DNA from: Candidatus Methylacidiphilum fumarolicum | GTDB lineage: Bacteria; Verrucomicrobiota; Verrucomicrobiia; Methylacidiphilales; Methylacidiphilaceae | DNA length: 64,000 nt | NCBI RefSeq assembly: GCF_949774925.1 | Contig: NZ_OX458932.1 | Coordinates: forward strand, 1,426,001 to 1,490,000 | Direction: 5' to 3' | In this document: positions 1 through 8,285 of the stretch, piece by piece | Position numbering within the stretch: the stretch's first letter is position 1 | Layout: the number at the start of each line of letters is the position of its first letter | The notes under the pieces: generated by a model | Database searches by the model: none | Seen by the model: the letters and a program-made list of their open reading frames with translations, nothing else | Told to the model about the DNA's origin: nothing | Made by a program: the position numbers and the translations under genes

Positions 1-63
1 GGACCGGAAAGCTTGCTTCCCCAGTCTGGAAATCTAAGGTTTTTTAAAAATGGGAACCTAAAA

Positions 64-972
64 ATGGGCACTAAAGAGAGATTACCAAAGCAGGAAATGT
101 GTCAACATCCCCTTTTGCCTGCTGAGATAAAATCTAGACTTGTCGGAGCGCATGTTTCGATCGCCGGTGGATTTCGATTTGCAGTTTTACGTGCAAAAGC
201 TTGCGGTTTTAGTGCTGCGCAAATTTTTTTGAAAAACTGTCGAAGATGGGAAGATCCAATAGTAGATCCAGAAGATATAGCTCAATTTTTAAGTTTAAAA
301 GAAAAATATAGGATCTTTTTTTTTGGTCATTTCAGCTATTTAATCAACCTTTGCGCTTCGACAGAACAGACAGCGGAAAAATCCATCCACGCATTGCTCC
401 AAGAAATGGCTATAGCCTCAAAGCTCACTCTGCCATTTGTCGTTTTGCATCCTGGCAGTTCTGCAGTAGAGAAAACAATAGAAGCAATTGAAGTTCTCTC
501 TACTCGATTAAATCTAGTGATGGAGATGACCGAAGCAGAAGAGGTAAAAATTGCCCTTGAAACAATGGCGGGTCAAGGCGGCCAGATTGGAAGAAATATT
601 GAACAACTAAAAGCGATCTTTGAGAGACTAAACAAGCCGGAACGTTTTTGTTTTTGTTTAGATACTGCCCATCTTTGGGAAGCAGGATACGACGTAAAAA
701 GCAAGGAAGGGTATGAAGAATTGATTGAAAAAATTTCAGCTGCTTTAGGCCTCTCTAGAATTGCTGCGTTTCATCTCAATGATTCAAGTAGCCCTTTTGG
801 CTCAAACGTTGATCGGCACGCCCATATTGGAGAAGGGACTATTGGCCTTGAACCATTCCGAAGGATAATGGAAGATAGTCGATTTGCTAGCTTGCCTATG
901 GTTTTGGAAACTCCTAAAGAAAATGGCGTAGAGGCGGATTGTCAGAATCTAAGAAAAATTTTAGTTTATTAA
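64..972 (+). CDS. nfo: Deoxyribonuclease IV (AP endonuclease)
   Basis: Cuts DNA 5' to abasic sites in base-excision repair, using a three-metal TIM-barrel centre. The N-terminal GAHVSIAGG block, ETMAGQGG, CLDTAHLWEAGYD, FHLNDS, RHAHIGEG and the closing LETPKENG blocks appear in family order and supply the His, Glu and Asp metal ligands. The reading frame is open from a TTG at 13, but ATG 64 or ATG 97 is a better start: family members begin only a few residues before the GAHVS block, and the sequence upstream of ATG 64 is low-complexity. The final Y-H step of the usual HAPYLINL motif reads FGHFSYLINL here. It is followed 44 bases on by a glutaredoxin gene on the same strand. Confidence 0.9.
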   Translation: MGTKERLPKQEMCQHPLLPAEIKSRLVGAHVSIAGGFRFAVLRAKACGFSAAQIFLKNCRRWEDPIVDPEDIAQFLSLKEKYRIFFFGHFSYLINLCASTEQTAEKSIHALLQEMAIASKLTLPFVVLHPGSSAVEKTIEAIEVLSTRLNLVMEMTEAEEVKIALETMAGQGGQIGRNIEQLKAIFERLNKPERFCFCLDTAHLWEAGYDVKSKEGYEELIEKISAALGLSRIAAFHLNDSSSPFGSNVDRHAHIGEGTIGLEPFRRIMEDSRFASLPMVLETPKENGVEADCQNLRKILVY

Positions 973-1016
973 AAAAATTTCTAGTCAAAAAGTGTAATCT
1001 AGATATAGTAATTGCC

Positions 1017-1361
1017 ATGAGTAATCTACGTATTGTTGCCTATTTAAAACCATCTTGTGGTTGGAGTAACGGGGTAAGAGCTATTTTGAAGAAATACAAC
1101 CTTCCTTACGAAGATAAAGACATCATTAATTATCCTGAAAACATGGAGGAGATGATTATGAAAAGTGGGCAGCCTTTTTCTCCATGCGTTGAAGTCAATG
1201 GCGAAATGCTTGCTGATATCAGTGGTCAGGAACTTGAAGAATGGCTCATTGCCAAAAATTATGTCCAAAGGATAGACAAGCCAGTCGATATACCTATTGA
1301 TCAAGCCTGCTCAGGGGAGCATCACCAGAGTCAGCCTATAAGAATAAATTTTGAACTTTAA
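1017..1361 (+). CDS. Glutaredoxin-like protein with CGWS active site
   Basis: A small thioredoxin-fold protein of 114 residues. Its active-site loop is PSCGWS near residue 13, so it has one cysteine, as in the CGFS monothiol glutaredoxins; those act in Fe-S cluster handling or glutathione-linked reduction. A cis-Pro region (QPFSPCVEVNGEML) and the C-terminal glutaredoxin helix (GQELEEWL) are visible. The frame is open further upstream to 939, but ATG 1017 starts directly on the beta-strand NLRIVAYLKP and avoids overlap with the previous gene. The C-terminal 25 residues are an unassigned extension. The function class is clear; the exact role is inferred. Confidence 0.82.
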   Translation: MSNLRIVAYLKPSCGWSNGVRAILKKYNLPYEDKDIINYPENMEEMIMKSGQPFSPCVEVNGEMLADISGQELEEWLIAKNYVQRIDKPVDIPIDQACSGEHHQSQPIRINFEL

Positions 1362-1541
1362 AACCGTTTGGATTGCTAGTATCTCAACTTACTTTTTAAG
1401 ATAAAATAGAAAGACTTTACGAAGCTATAAAGAAAGCATTCAGTTACACCGCTGAAAAAGGTCGAGAACAAAGTCATAAATGTTTTTTGACTCCCTTTGT
1501 GTCCTTATTTTGCTTGTTTTTTCTCAGGTAGGCTGGGCAGC

Positions 1542-1578
1542 GCAGTGAGCAAGGTTGGTGCACAACCTTGCCCACTGC
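1542..1578 (+). terminator. Strong GC-rich hairpin followed by T-run
   Basis: Bases 1542-1557 pair with 1563-1578 over 16 positions with a single A-C mismatch around a 5-base loop. A run of T starts about 6 bases later (1586-1591). It could end transcription of the nfo/glutaredoxin pair, though it lies 180 bases past the last stop codon. A structured RNA or a repeat is also possible. Confidence 0.5.
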
Positions 1579-2383
1579 TAAGCTAATTTTTTGTGTAAAC
1601 TCAAGTAGTTTTGTGTCCACCTGCCGTGAGAATCACAGACTCCAGTGGGCCCATCCACAAATAAATCGCCAGGGCTTCTAATCGAACGGATTGTCATGAC
1701 GGGATAAGAATTGATCCCGAAAAATCATCTTTATTGGATAAATTGACCTTTAACACACCGATCTAAGAATCGTCTATGCCCCATTTCATTGGGCAAGAAG
1801 AAGGTGTTTTTGAGTGACGCTCCGCACAGCTTTCATAAATGCAGCAGCGCAGAATTTCTCTCTTTATTGCATCTGGCCATATATGTTGATATTGTATTTC
1901 CAGAAGCTCAATAGGTTACTAATAAATCGTGAAAAACAAACTAATACTAATTAAATAGAAATTATTACAATTATAACATGCTTATTGTAATTGTGTTTTT
2001 CATTGGCATTATCGGTTCCCTTTTCTACGCAATCCAGTTTTTATGACTCACAGAATTAGACTATAGGTGAAGCTTTTTGGCAACGATTTCTATTGTTTTT
2101 TTAGGTAATAAAGCAGGATTTTTCTCATTCATCTGACCGTAAGCAATCCAAAAAACTTTCTTTTATCTTTCTCTTTTATTATCTTCCTTAATTGTCCCAT
2201 TGTCATTTCTACATCCTTTAGTAAATAACTCCTATTTGATACCAAATAGCTGCATTCAAGTAAAAATTAATGATGTAATTAGAATATACACATTTTCCAT
2301 TCTATCGTCACATTGTGAAATAAAAAAAATAATACTCTCATATTACCAGATACGATTTTGCGCAATATTGTCGTTGCTTTGTC
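1579..2383. other. Gene-poor intergenic stretch
   Basis: I see no convincing gene here. A 50-codon open stretch around 1760-1910 on the plus strand lacks a good start and resembles no family I know. The second half is very AT-rich and leads into the promoter region of the TonB-dependent receptor. A 69-residue reading frame at 2200-2409 has the composition of AT-rich noise. Confidence 0.5.
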
Positions 2384-2403
2384 ATAATGTAAAATATCAT
2401 TAT
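2384..2403 (+). promoter_or_regulatory. Fur-like palindrome upstream of TonB receptor
   Basis: ATAATG (2384-2389) and CATTAT (2398-2403) form a perfect inverted repeat with an 8-base AT-only centre, inside a TTGTCA / TATGAT-like promoter context. The half-sites match those of the classical Fur box, but the spacer is 3 bases longer. Iron control of the downstream outer-membrane receptor is an inference. Confidence 0.35.
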
Positions 2404-2455
2404 ATATGATACTTAATAATTGTATTTATATATGAATCATGAAATCATATATATA

Positions 2456-4654
2456 ATGAAATATTGTAACTATTCTTTAGTAAGAAAGCTATTTATATTA
2501 TGTATAATAAATAATAGTATAAATTTTGGTTCATTAAATGGTCAGCAATCTCAGGAATCACCTAATCCAAATACCAGAGTGGTTATGCCGGAAGTGGAGG
2601 TCTCTGAATCTGAGCCTTCTTTAACTGTTCCATCCGCACAAAAAATGCAAGAATTATTAAATGAACTTCCAGCAAGTTCCAATCTTATAGAAGCTAAGCG
2701 AGTCCGTCAGGGCAGAGCAGCAACTTTGCAAGATCTTTTTTTGTTTCAACCTGGCATATGGACCCAACCTGGATTTACCGGTCCTAATGCCTTCCGAATA
2801 TCAATTAGGGGATCTGGCCTATCGACTGGAGCAGGGACTGAAAGAGGAATATGGTTTTTGCAAGATGGGCTTCCCTTAAACCCTCCAGATGGAGTGCTGT
2901 TTAATCAAGGGGAGTTTGATCCATTGGCTTATCAGTATTCTGTGATATCTCGTGGAGCCGAGGCTTTTAATTATGGATTTGCAACACTTTTTGGAGCCGT
3001 AAACTTCGTCACATACACTGGCTATACTGCCCCTCCCTATTCAGCTTATTTTACAGCTGGTAGTTTTGGCTGGCTACAAGGTTCCATTGAAGCAGCTGGT
3101 GTGGAGTCCAAGACAGATTATTTTGCAGTTCTATCCGATGCTTCAGCAGAAGGCTATCGTTTTCACAACAGCTTTAACAATGCTTGGTTGAACACAAACA
3201 TAGGCTATAAGATCACACCAAATGCTGAAAATCGGATCTATTTTACCTATTCTAACCAGCAATGGCAAGTTCCTGGGCCTCTTGCTCTTGAGGAAGTCTT
3301 AACGGATCCTACCACAGCTAATCCAGCCTATGTGGAGGGAGACTATCGGCAATTTTGGGACACCACCCGACTAGCCGACAAAGCAACCTATACTATTGAT
3401 CAACATCAAACCGTAAACATGGGAATTTCTTGGACCAATCTCCATCAGATAACTTTTTATGGTCTTTTTTTCCAAAGCTCCAATAATTTCTTCTCTCTAC
3501 CCTGCAACTATACAAATACCATGGACCTTTATGGACATCGGAACTTGATTGTTGCTGGGGCCATGCCAATGGGTGAGTTCTATCAAGAGAATTGGAATAA
3601 GCTTTTGGGAACTATTCAGGGAGCTCCAATGGCCACATATAATATGACTGTCGTAAATATACCCATCTACGCTTATGATCAATTCTGGGTTAACGAAAAA
3701 TTTTCTATTAATCTAGCTTTACAAGCTGTTTACGATCGGTTGACGAACGAAGCTTATAAAGATCTCATTCATCGAAGTGTCGATACCACACTGACGTTTA
3801 GTCAATTCAATCCTAAACTGGGGCTTCTGTATCAAGTGGACCCTCATAATCAAGTCTATACCAGCGTAGCAAGAAGCTTTGAACCCCCTTCTCTTTATGA
3901 AACGGCAATCTCCCCTAACGCTTTACCACCCAACCTTGCGTTATACCCTAATAGAGCTCAAAATGCCATCACAGCTGAGATTGGAACCAGAGGCCAATGG
4001 GATAGATTTAATTGGAGTTTTGCTTTTTTTCAATCATGGGTTACAAACGAACTGCTTGAAGTCTCTTTAAATCCTCCACTTAATACTCTAATTTATACAA
4101 TTAATGCTCCTCCAACCACTCATCGTGGAATTGAAATCAGTCTCAATACCACCCTGGCTAGGGGTTTAATGGTTAGCGATTCCGACCCACAAAATCAGGA
4201 TCAAATTGTGCTCTATCAGATTTTTGATTGGTATCGGTTTTATTTAAATGGGAATTTTTTTTCACCTACAACGCATCAAGAGATACATCTAAGTGGTAAT
4301 CAACTTTTTGGCGTGCCTGAATATTCCTATATGGCACAATTGTTATATATGCATCCTTCTGGATTTTATATTGGACCCAATGTTATGGCATGGTCCACTT
4401 ATCCAGTGGATCTGGTTAACACAACATTTGCTCCTGGAACTGCTTTGCTTGGTTTTCGGATTGGATATCAAAATCCCAAAAAACATCTATCCATTTATTT
4501 AGACGGAAGGAACTTAACCAACGAGCATTATGTAGCAATGGTGAGTGATGTTTTTGATGCCTCTAATGGAGGAAAGATTCCGTTGTCAAAACAAACGTAC
4601 TTTTGGCCTGGAGATGGTTGGGCTATTTACGGAGGAATTTCATGGAACTTTTGA
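2456..4654 (+). CDS. TonB-dependent outer-membrane receptor
   Basis: An outer-membrane gated barrel that takes up siderophores or other scarce ligands using TonB energy. A hydrophobic N-terminal segment (VRKLFILCIINN) acts as a signal peptide. The plug domain follows with ATLQDLFLFQPGIW, RISIRGSG, WFLQDGLPLNPPDG and a GAVNFVTY strand. The remainder is a beta-barrel of alternating aromatic strands ending GISWNF, with the C-terminal Phe expected of an outer-membrane protein. In-frame starts exist at 2420 (TTG), 2432 and 2456; none has a clear Shine-Dalgarno sequence, and 2456 gives the most normal signal peptide. The plug resembles the FecA-like branch; the ligand cannot be read from the sequence. 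Confidence 0.85.
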   Translation: MKYCNYSLVRKLFILCIINNSINFGSLNGQQSQESPNPNTRVVMPEVEVSESEPSLTVPSAQKMQELLNELPASSNLIEAKRVRQGRAATLQDLFLFQPGIWTQPGFTGPNAFRISIRGSGLSTGAGTERGIWFLQDGLPLNPPDGVLFNQGEFDPLAYQYSVISRGAEAFNYGFATLFGAVNFVTYTGYTAPPYSAYFTAGSFGWLQGSIEAAGVESKTDYFAVLSDASAEGYRFHNSFNNAWLNTNIGYKITPNAENRIYFTYSNQQWQVPGPLALEEVLTDPTTANPAYVEGDYRQFWDTTRLADKATYTIDQHQTVNMGISWTNLHQITFYGLFFQSSNNFFSLPCNYTNTMDLYGHRNLIVAGAMPMGEFYQENWNKLLGTIQGAPMATYNMTVVNIPIYAYDQFWVNEKFSINLALQAVYDRLTNEAYKDLIHRSVDTTLTFSQFNPKLGLLYQVDPHNQVYTSVARSFEPPSLYETAISPNALPPNLALYPNRAQNAITAEIGTRGQWDRFNWSFAFFQSWVTNELLEVSLNPPLNTLIYTINAPPTTHRGIEISLNTTLARGLMVSDSDPQNQDQIVLYQIFDWYRFYLNGNFFSPTTHQEIHLSGNQLFGVPEYSYMAQLLYMHPSGFYIGPNVMAWSTYPVDLVNTTFAPGTALLGFRIGYQNPKKHLSIYLDGRNLTNEHYVAMVSDVFDASNGGKIPLSKQTYFWPGDGWAIYGGISWNF

Positions 4655-4983
4655 TATTCACTGAAAGATTTGAATTTTTTTTATAATTATATAGCAATTT
4701 AAAATTCCTCTTCTTTTCTTAAGGATGACCCCCTGTTCGAGAAATTTGACAAAACCCTCCTCCCATGGCTTAAAAAAACTAAATAACTTAAGACCATCAA
4801 AGCAGCTAGCTTCTCAGTTGCAAAGAGTTTGAAGAGCTGACCTGACCATAGACTCAGATAATATACGTGAAAGAGACATAAGCAGGTGGTCTAACCCTTT
4901 TCCTATTATCCCTCTCCAGCCTTCTTATACCCTTTTTCTATAGCATGGAAAGGCGTTCCGTTAGACTTTCTCATTTCGGCTCG

Positions 4984-5950
4984 TCAGCAGAAACAAAGCT
5001 GATTTCTTGCTTCCTCGAGGCCAGTTTCACACCGCCTTCTTGTGGCGACGACGGCCAGAGCTTTCCTTTCCCCATACTTCACATCTGACAGCACTTGCCA
5101 TAGAGCCGCCAATACTGCCAAGCCATACCCCAGGTGATTGCTGGTCGCATTCACCTCCCAGTCCTGGAGGCTTCCACAGTCCAGGCAGGTCCACAGGCGA
5201 ACAGTCAGCGGTATTTTCTTCTGACCCTTCCCACCAAGCCAAAGAGGTATTGCTGGACGCAAACCAGCGATCGGCCACCCCCACCATTCCGCCTTGTATT
5301 CTAGTTGCCGCCAGAACTCGAAAACACTCCCGTCGGCAATGGACCGAGCCAGGGGATGGCTTTTCAGTATCCCCTCCCCATTCAAGTCTTTGATGACAAT
5401 CGAATGAAGCCGTCGGGTGAGGTTGGACGTGAACTGGCGACAGGCGTCCTGCCCGATTTTGTCAATGCGGGCGTGGAGGCTGGACATCTTGGCTATTACC
5501 TTTCTCGCATTCTCTGTCGCCGGCAACCGTGTGCTTTTGGGAATCGGAGCATTGTCCGCTAACCCGAGCTCTCTAGTCAGGGGAAAACAGTCAGGCCCGC
5601 CTGTCTTGCGGTACTTCGGGTACTTTGCGCGTCCTGCCCAGAAGTTCTTGCAGGCGACTCCCAACTGCCCAATTGCCATCTGTGATGCGTTTTTGGTGAC
5701 TTCGAGCATACAGGGGAATTGCTCGCGTTTCATGGCGTTGAGCTGGTGACGGAAGGAAGGCTGCGAGAGCTTGGGCAGGCAGGTGCTTGGCTTTCCCCCC
5801 CCCGCATAAAGTCTCTACCACTTGGTCAGCACCCAGTTGTATCTGAACCGTGTGGTCCCCGCTGCCTTGGCGAAGGAGGTGACCTAAATACTGTGTGAGA
5901 CCAGCGCGATTATGTAGCGATGATCCCGACTGAGATTCCTCCACAGCTTT
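4984..5950 (-). pseudogene. tnpB: TnpB (IS607-associated RNA-guided nuclease), broken
   Basis: TnpB is the RuvC-type nuclease carried by IS200/IS605 and IS607 elements. Recognisable parts in order: TTRFRYNWVLTKW near the start (5' of which lies an in-frame stop), QLNAMKREQFPCMLEVTKNA, AKYPKYRKTGGPDCF, IVIKDLNGEGILK, ADRWFASSNTS and the zinc-finger tail CLDCGSLQDWEVNAT. The pieces lie in different frames. The run of nine C at 5796-5804 shifts the frame relative to copy 2. The normal HDRDVNAA RuvC block reads QDWEVNAT, so a catalytic Asp is lost, and only part of the zinc-finger cysteines remain. It cannot encode an active nuclease. Confidence 0.8.
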
Positions 5951-6546
5951 TTTGACATCATCCAATAGCTTCTGGTTCTTGCGCAAGCGACTCCCCCGCA
6001 TAGCCAAGCGCTAAACATTGCAATGATTTCCAACACGCCCTTGGCCCAATCTTCCTCGAAGGTCGTCTCTTTGTCTTGGTTGAGAAGGACCACTTCCACG
6101 TTTTTCGCCCTGTAGGTGGCAAATACCAGTTCTGTACCAAAGCACAACAGCCGGTTCTTGTGGAGGACGACCAGCCACTTAATCTTGCCACTGATGCCAG
6201 CATCGAGCAGCCGCTTGAGACCCCTCGTGTGAGATTTCATGCCAGACCCTACGTTCGCGATGGCCTCAAACGTTCAGCCCTGGCAGGCACAGAACAGCTC
6301 AAGCATCTGTTTCTGCCCTTCCAGCTCGTCCTTCTAATCGGGGCTGGAAACACGGGCATAGGCAATGGTACGCCAGTTAGCTTCGGCTTCGGCACGGAAT
6401 AGCTCTGGGGCAACCGCACAAGAGCGTAGCGCTGGCGTCCGCCCGCCGTGCGGGCTTGCGGCAAAAGCTTGCCCTCGCGTTCCCATCACCGCAGCGTTGG
6501 GGCAGAACCCCTCAGGAATTCTGGCGGCCTTTTGAAGGCTGACCAT
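5925..6546 (-). pseudogene. tnpA: IS607 serine recombinase TnpA, broken
   Basis: IS607 transposase made of a MerR-type DNA-binding head and a serine-recombinase domain. The head starts at MVSLQKAARIP and continues in another frame with KLLPQARTAGGRQRYALV. The catalytic part shows RTIAYARVSS, the serine motif, followed directly by an in-frame stop where DQKDELEGQ is expected. Further fragments are GLKRLLDA, WLVVLHKNRL, VEVVLLNQDKETTFEEDW and RKNQKLLDDVKKAVEES. At least three frame or stop lesions are present, so no transposase can be made from this copy. Confidence 0.8.
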
Positions 6547-6719
6547 CTTACGCGACAGGTTCAAGCTATGCATTACTGAGCAACAAAGTGCCAGTGTTAT
6601 GGAAACTGTTCCAACCCTTTTGTCTCTCAAATTATCTGAAAGAACAATCATACAAATTGCTATAGTTTGCTCCGTAGAAGACAGATCACGCAGTCCTGGC
6701 AGTATGATGAACTAAGCGC

Positions 6720-7427
6720 CTAGCTATTTAAAAGTTGATCAATCCGCTTTAAAACAGCATCGAACATGCTCTTGGTGAGTCTACCTGTAAAGGTGTTTTG
6801 TTGGCTTGGATGAAAGGAAGCCACAAGAATTTTGCCATCCGGGAGGGTTAGTTCGATTCCATGGCTAAAGGAGGGCTTTTTGACTGGAAAAAGTTCTCCT
6901 TTTTCTTTGGCCATAATTTTAAGTGTTTTAAAGATACCATCAAAGGCAATGCGGCCCAAAGCCAAAATGACATGGATGTTTTTTAGAATGTTTAATTCTT
7001 CTATCAAATACGGTCTGCAATTGATAATTTCTTCTAAAAGCGGTTTATTATTAGGAGGCGCACACCGAACCGTAGCCGTAATGTAGACTTTATTAAGGAC
7101 CAAAGAATCGTTTTTTCCAATAGATAATGGACTGTTGGAATAGCCAAAGCGGTAGAGGGCATCGAACAGAAAATCTCCGCTCCGGTCGCCCGTAAAGATT
7201 CTACCAGTACGGTTTCCCCCATGAGCTGCTGGTGCAAGCCCAACAATGAGTAGCTTGGCAGAACTATCTCCAAATCCAGGAACGGGTTTGGACCAATAAG
7301 TTTCTTTGGCAAATCTTTTTGGTTTATGCTTTGATATTTCTTCCCTCCAGGCTACAAGCCTCGGACAGAGACGGCAAGCAACCACTCTTTCTTCTAGATC
7401 GGAAAGTGCTCGATCTTTTGGATGCAT
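6720..7427 (-). CDS. Uracil-DNA glycosylase, family 5 (UdgB type)
   Basis: Removes uracil (and often other deaminated bases) from DNA, a repair need that grows with heat and acid. Family 5 signatures are plain: VACRLCPRLVAWREEI supplies the N-terminal Fe-S cysteines, GLAPAAHGGNRTGRIFTGD is the catalytic block in which the usual polar catalytic residue is replaced by Ala, and FHPSQQNTFTGRLT is the second motif. The length of 235 residues is normal. It lies 8 bases after the cytosine deaminase gene on the same strand, so the two are probably co-transcribed. Confidence 0.9.
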   Translation of the reverse strand: MHPKDRALSDLEERVVACRLCPRLVAWREEISKHKPKRFAKETYWSKPVPGFGDSSAKLLIVGLAPAAHGGNRTGRIFTGDRSGDFLFDALYRFGYSNSPLSIGKNDSLVLNKVYITATVRCAPPNNKPLLEEIINCRPYLIEELNILKNIHVILALGRIAFDGIFKTLKIMAKEKGELFPVKKPSFSHGIELTLPDGKILVASFHPSQQNTFTGRLTKSMFDAVLKRIDQLLNS

Positions 7428-7435
7428 CTAAGGCC

Positions 7436-7903
7436 CTAGTCAGTGATTTTTCCTATATCTTCAAACCATAGCTCAGGATTTGATTCAATAAAGGAAGTTA
7501 ATAATCTTTTGCATTCTTCATCATCGAGGTGAATAATTTCTACCCCATGCTGTACAAGGACTTCTTCAGGTCCTTTAAAGTTATGATTTTCTCCAATGAC
7601 GACTTTTTTTATTCCATAGAGGAGAATAGCTCCCGTGCACATCCAACATGGAGAAAGGGTCGTATAGAGTATGGCGTTGTGATAAACTTTTGGTGGGTAG
7701 CGTCCCGAATTTTCTAAGCAATCCATTTCGCCATGCCTTATAACGCTACCCAATTGGACCCTACGGTTTCTTCCCCTTCCAAGCACTCTATCTTTGTAGA
7801 CAAGGCAGGCACCGATAGGTATTCCTCCTTCTTCAAATCCAATTTTTGCTTCCTCTAGAGCGATTTTCCAAAAAGGATCTGATTGATGCCGTGGACAGTT
7901 CAT
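7436..7903 (-). CDS. Cytosine deaminase, yeast Fcy1 type
   Basis: A zinc-dependent deaminase that likely converts cytosine to uracil. HGEMD (His57, Glu59) and SPCWMC (Cys86, Cys89) are the zinc and catalytic residues. The sequence follows yeast cytosine deaminase closely from the EEGGIPIGACLVYKD block through LGRGRNRRVQLGS, YTTLSPCWMCTGAI, NFKGPEEVL and the C-terminal ELWFEDIG, which tRNA adenosine deaminases and guanine deaminases do not share. It is first in a two-gene unit with uracil-DNA glycosylase. The substrate is inferred from the family. Confidence 0.82.
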   Translation of the reverse strand: MNCPRHQSDPFWKIALEEAKIGFEEGGIPIGACLVYKDRVLGRGRNRRVQLGSVIRHGEMDCLENSGRYPPKVYHNAILYTTLSPCWMCTGAILLYGIKKVVIGENHNFKGPEEVLVQHGVEIIHLDDEECKRLLTSFIESNPELWFEDIGKITD

Positions 7904-8056
7904 GAATTTTTTTTCCTATGATATTCGCTTTGAAGAAAGACGATTGCAAGCATAGTTTGATGATAAACTAATGGATCGAAAAATTTACAAAGATTACTAT
8001 ATTAAGCTTTTACTTTATTCCCGCTCTTTTTCTTTGCCTTATTGCTTTTATTTTTA

Positions 8057-8084
8057 TTGACAACTTAACGAAGGCCTTTATGCT
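8057..8084 (+). promoter_or_regulatory. Sigma70-like promoter of SAM-riboswitch operon
   Basis: TTGACA at 8057-8062 and TATGCT at 8079-8084 are separated by 16 bases. Transcription would start near 8091, a few bases before the first stem of the SAM riboswitch, so the position fits. Confidence 0.65.
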
Positions 8085-8097
8085 TAATAGTCAAAAA

Positions 8098-8210
8098 CTC
8101 TTATCGAGAGCGGTGGAGGGACTGGCCCTGTGAAGCCGCGGCAACCGGAAAAGAACTCTTTTCGTCTAGGTGCCAAGCCCAGCCCTTTGAAGTTAAGGGG
8201 AGGATGAGAG
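8098..8210 (+). ncRNA. SAM-I (S-box) riboswitch
   Basis: S-adenosylmethionine-sensing leader. The P1 strands are CTCTTATC (8098-8105) and GATGAGAG (8203-8210). The conserved core GAGAGCGGTGGAGGGACTGG, then CCCTGTGAAGCCGCGGCAACC-type P3 segment, and GGTGCCAAGCCC follow in the order of the family. Past P1 a weak GAGAGG / CTTTCTC hairpin with a TTTATTTTT tail (8206-8235) may be the expression switch. The controlled gene is the threonine-synthase homologue at 8286, which is not a usual S-box target and suggests a methionine-related role. Confidence 0.92.
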
Positions 8211-8285
8211 GAAGTTTCTTTCTCTTTATTTTTGCCTTTTCTTCCTTCAAAGCAAGCCTCGGTAAGCATCACAAAGGAATAAATC

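Larger units (their letters stand above)
4945..6564 (-). mobile_element. IS607-family element, copy 1 (inactivated)
   Basis: A roughly 1.6-kb unit carrying a serine-recombinase tnpA and a tnpB, both broken, with no terminal inverted repeats, as expected of IS607. The limits come from comparison with the inverted second copy at 29827-31436: similarity begins at the TTGAACCTGT block (6564) and fades out near 4945. It sits between the TonB receptor and udgB. Its GC content is clearly higher than that of its surroundings. Confidence 0.8.

Noticed and set aside
2200-2409. 69-residue frame upstream of the TonB receptor
   Set aside because: AT-rich composition, no ribosome site and overlap with the probable operator and promoter.
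5007-5749. Several plus-strand open frames over 80 codons within IS607 copy 1
   Set aside because: They are antisense to the recognisable tnpB fragments and recur in copy 2 only because the DNA is duplicated.
6836-6860. tRNA-like TTCGATTCC stretch in the udgB region
   Set aside because: No acceptor or anticodon arms around it; it is coding sequence of the glycosylase.
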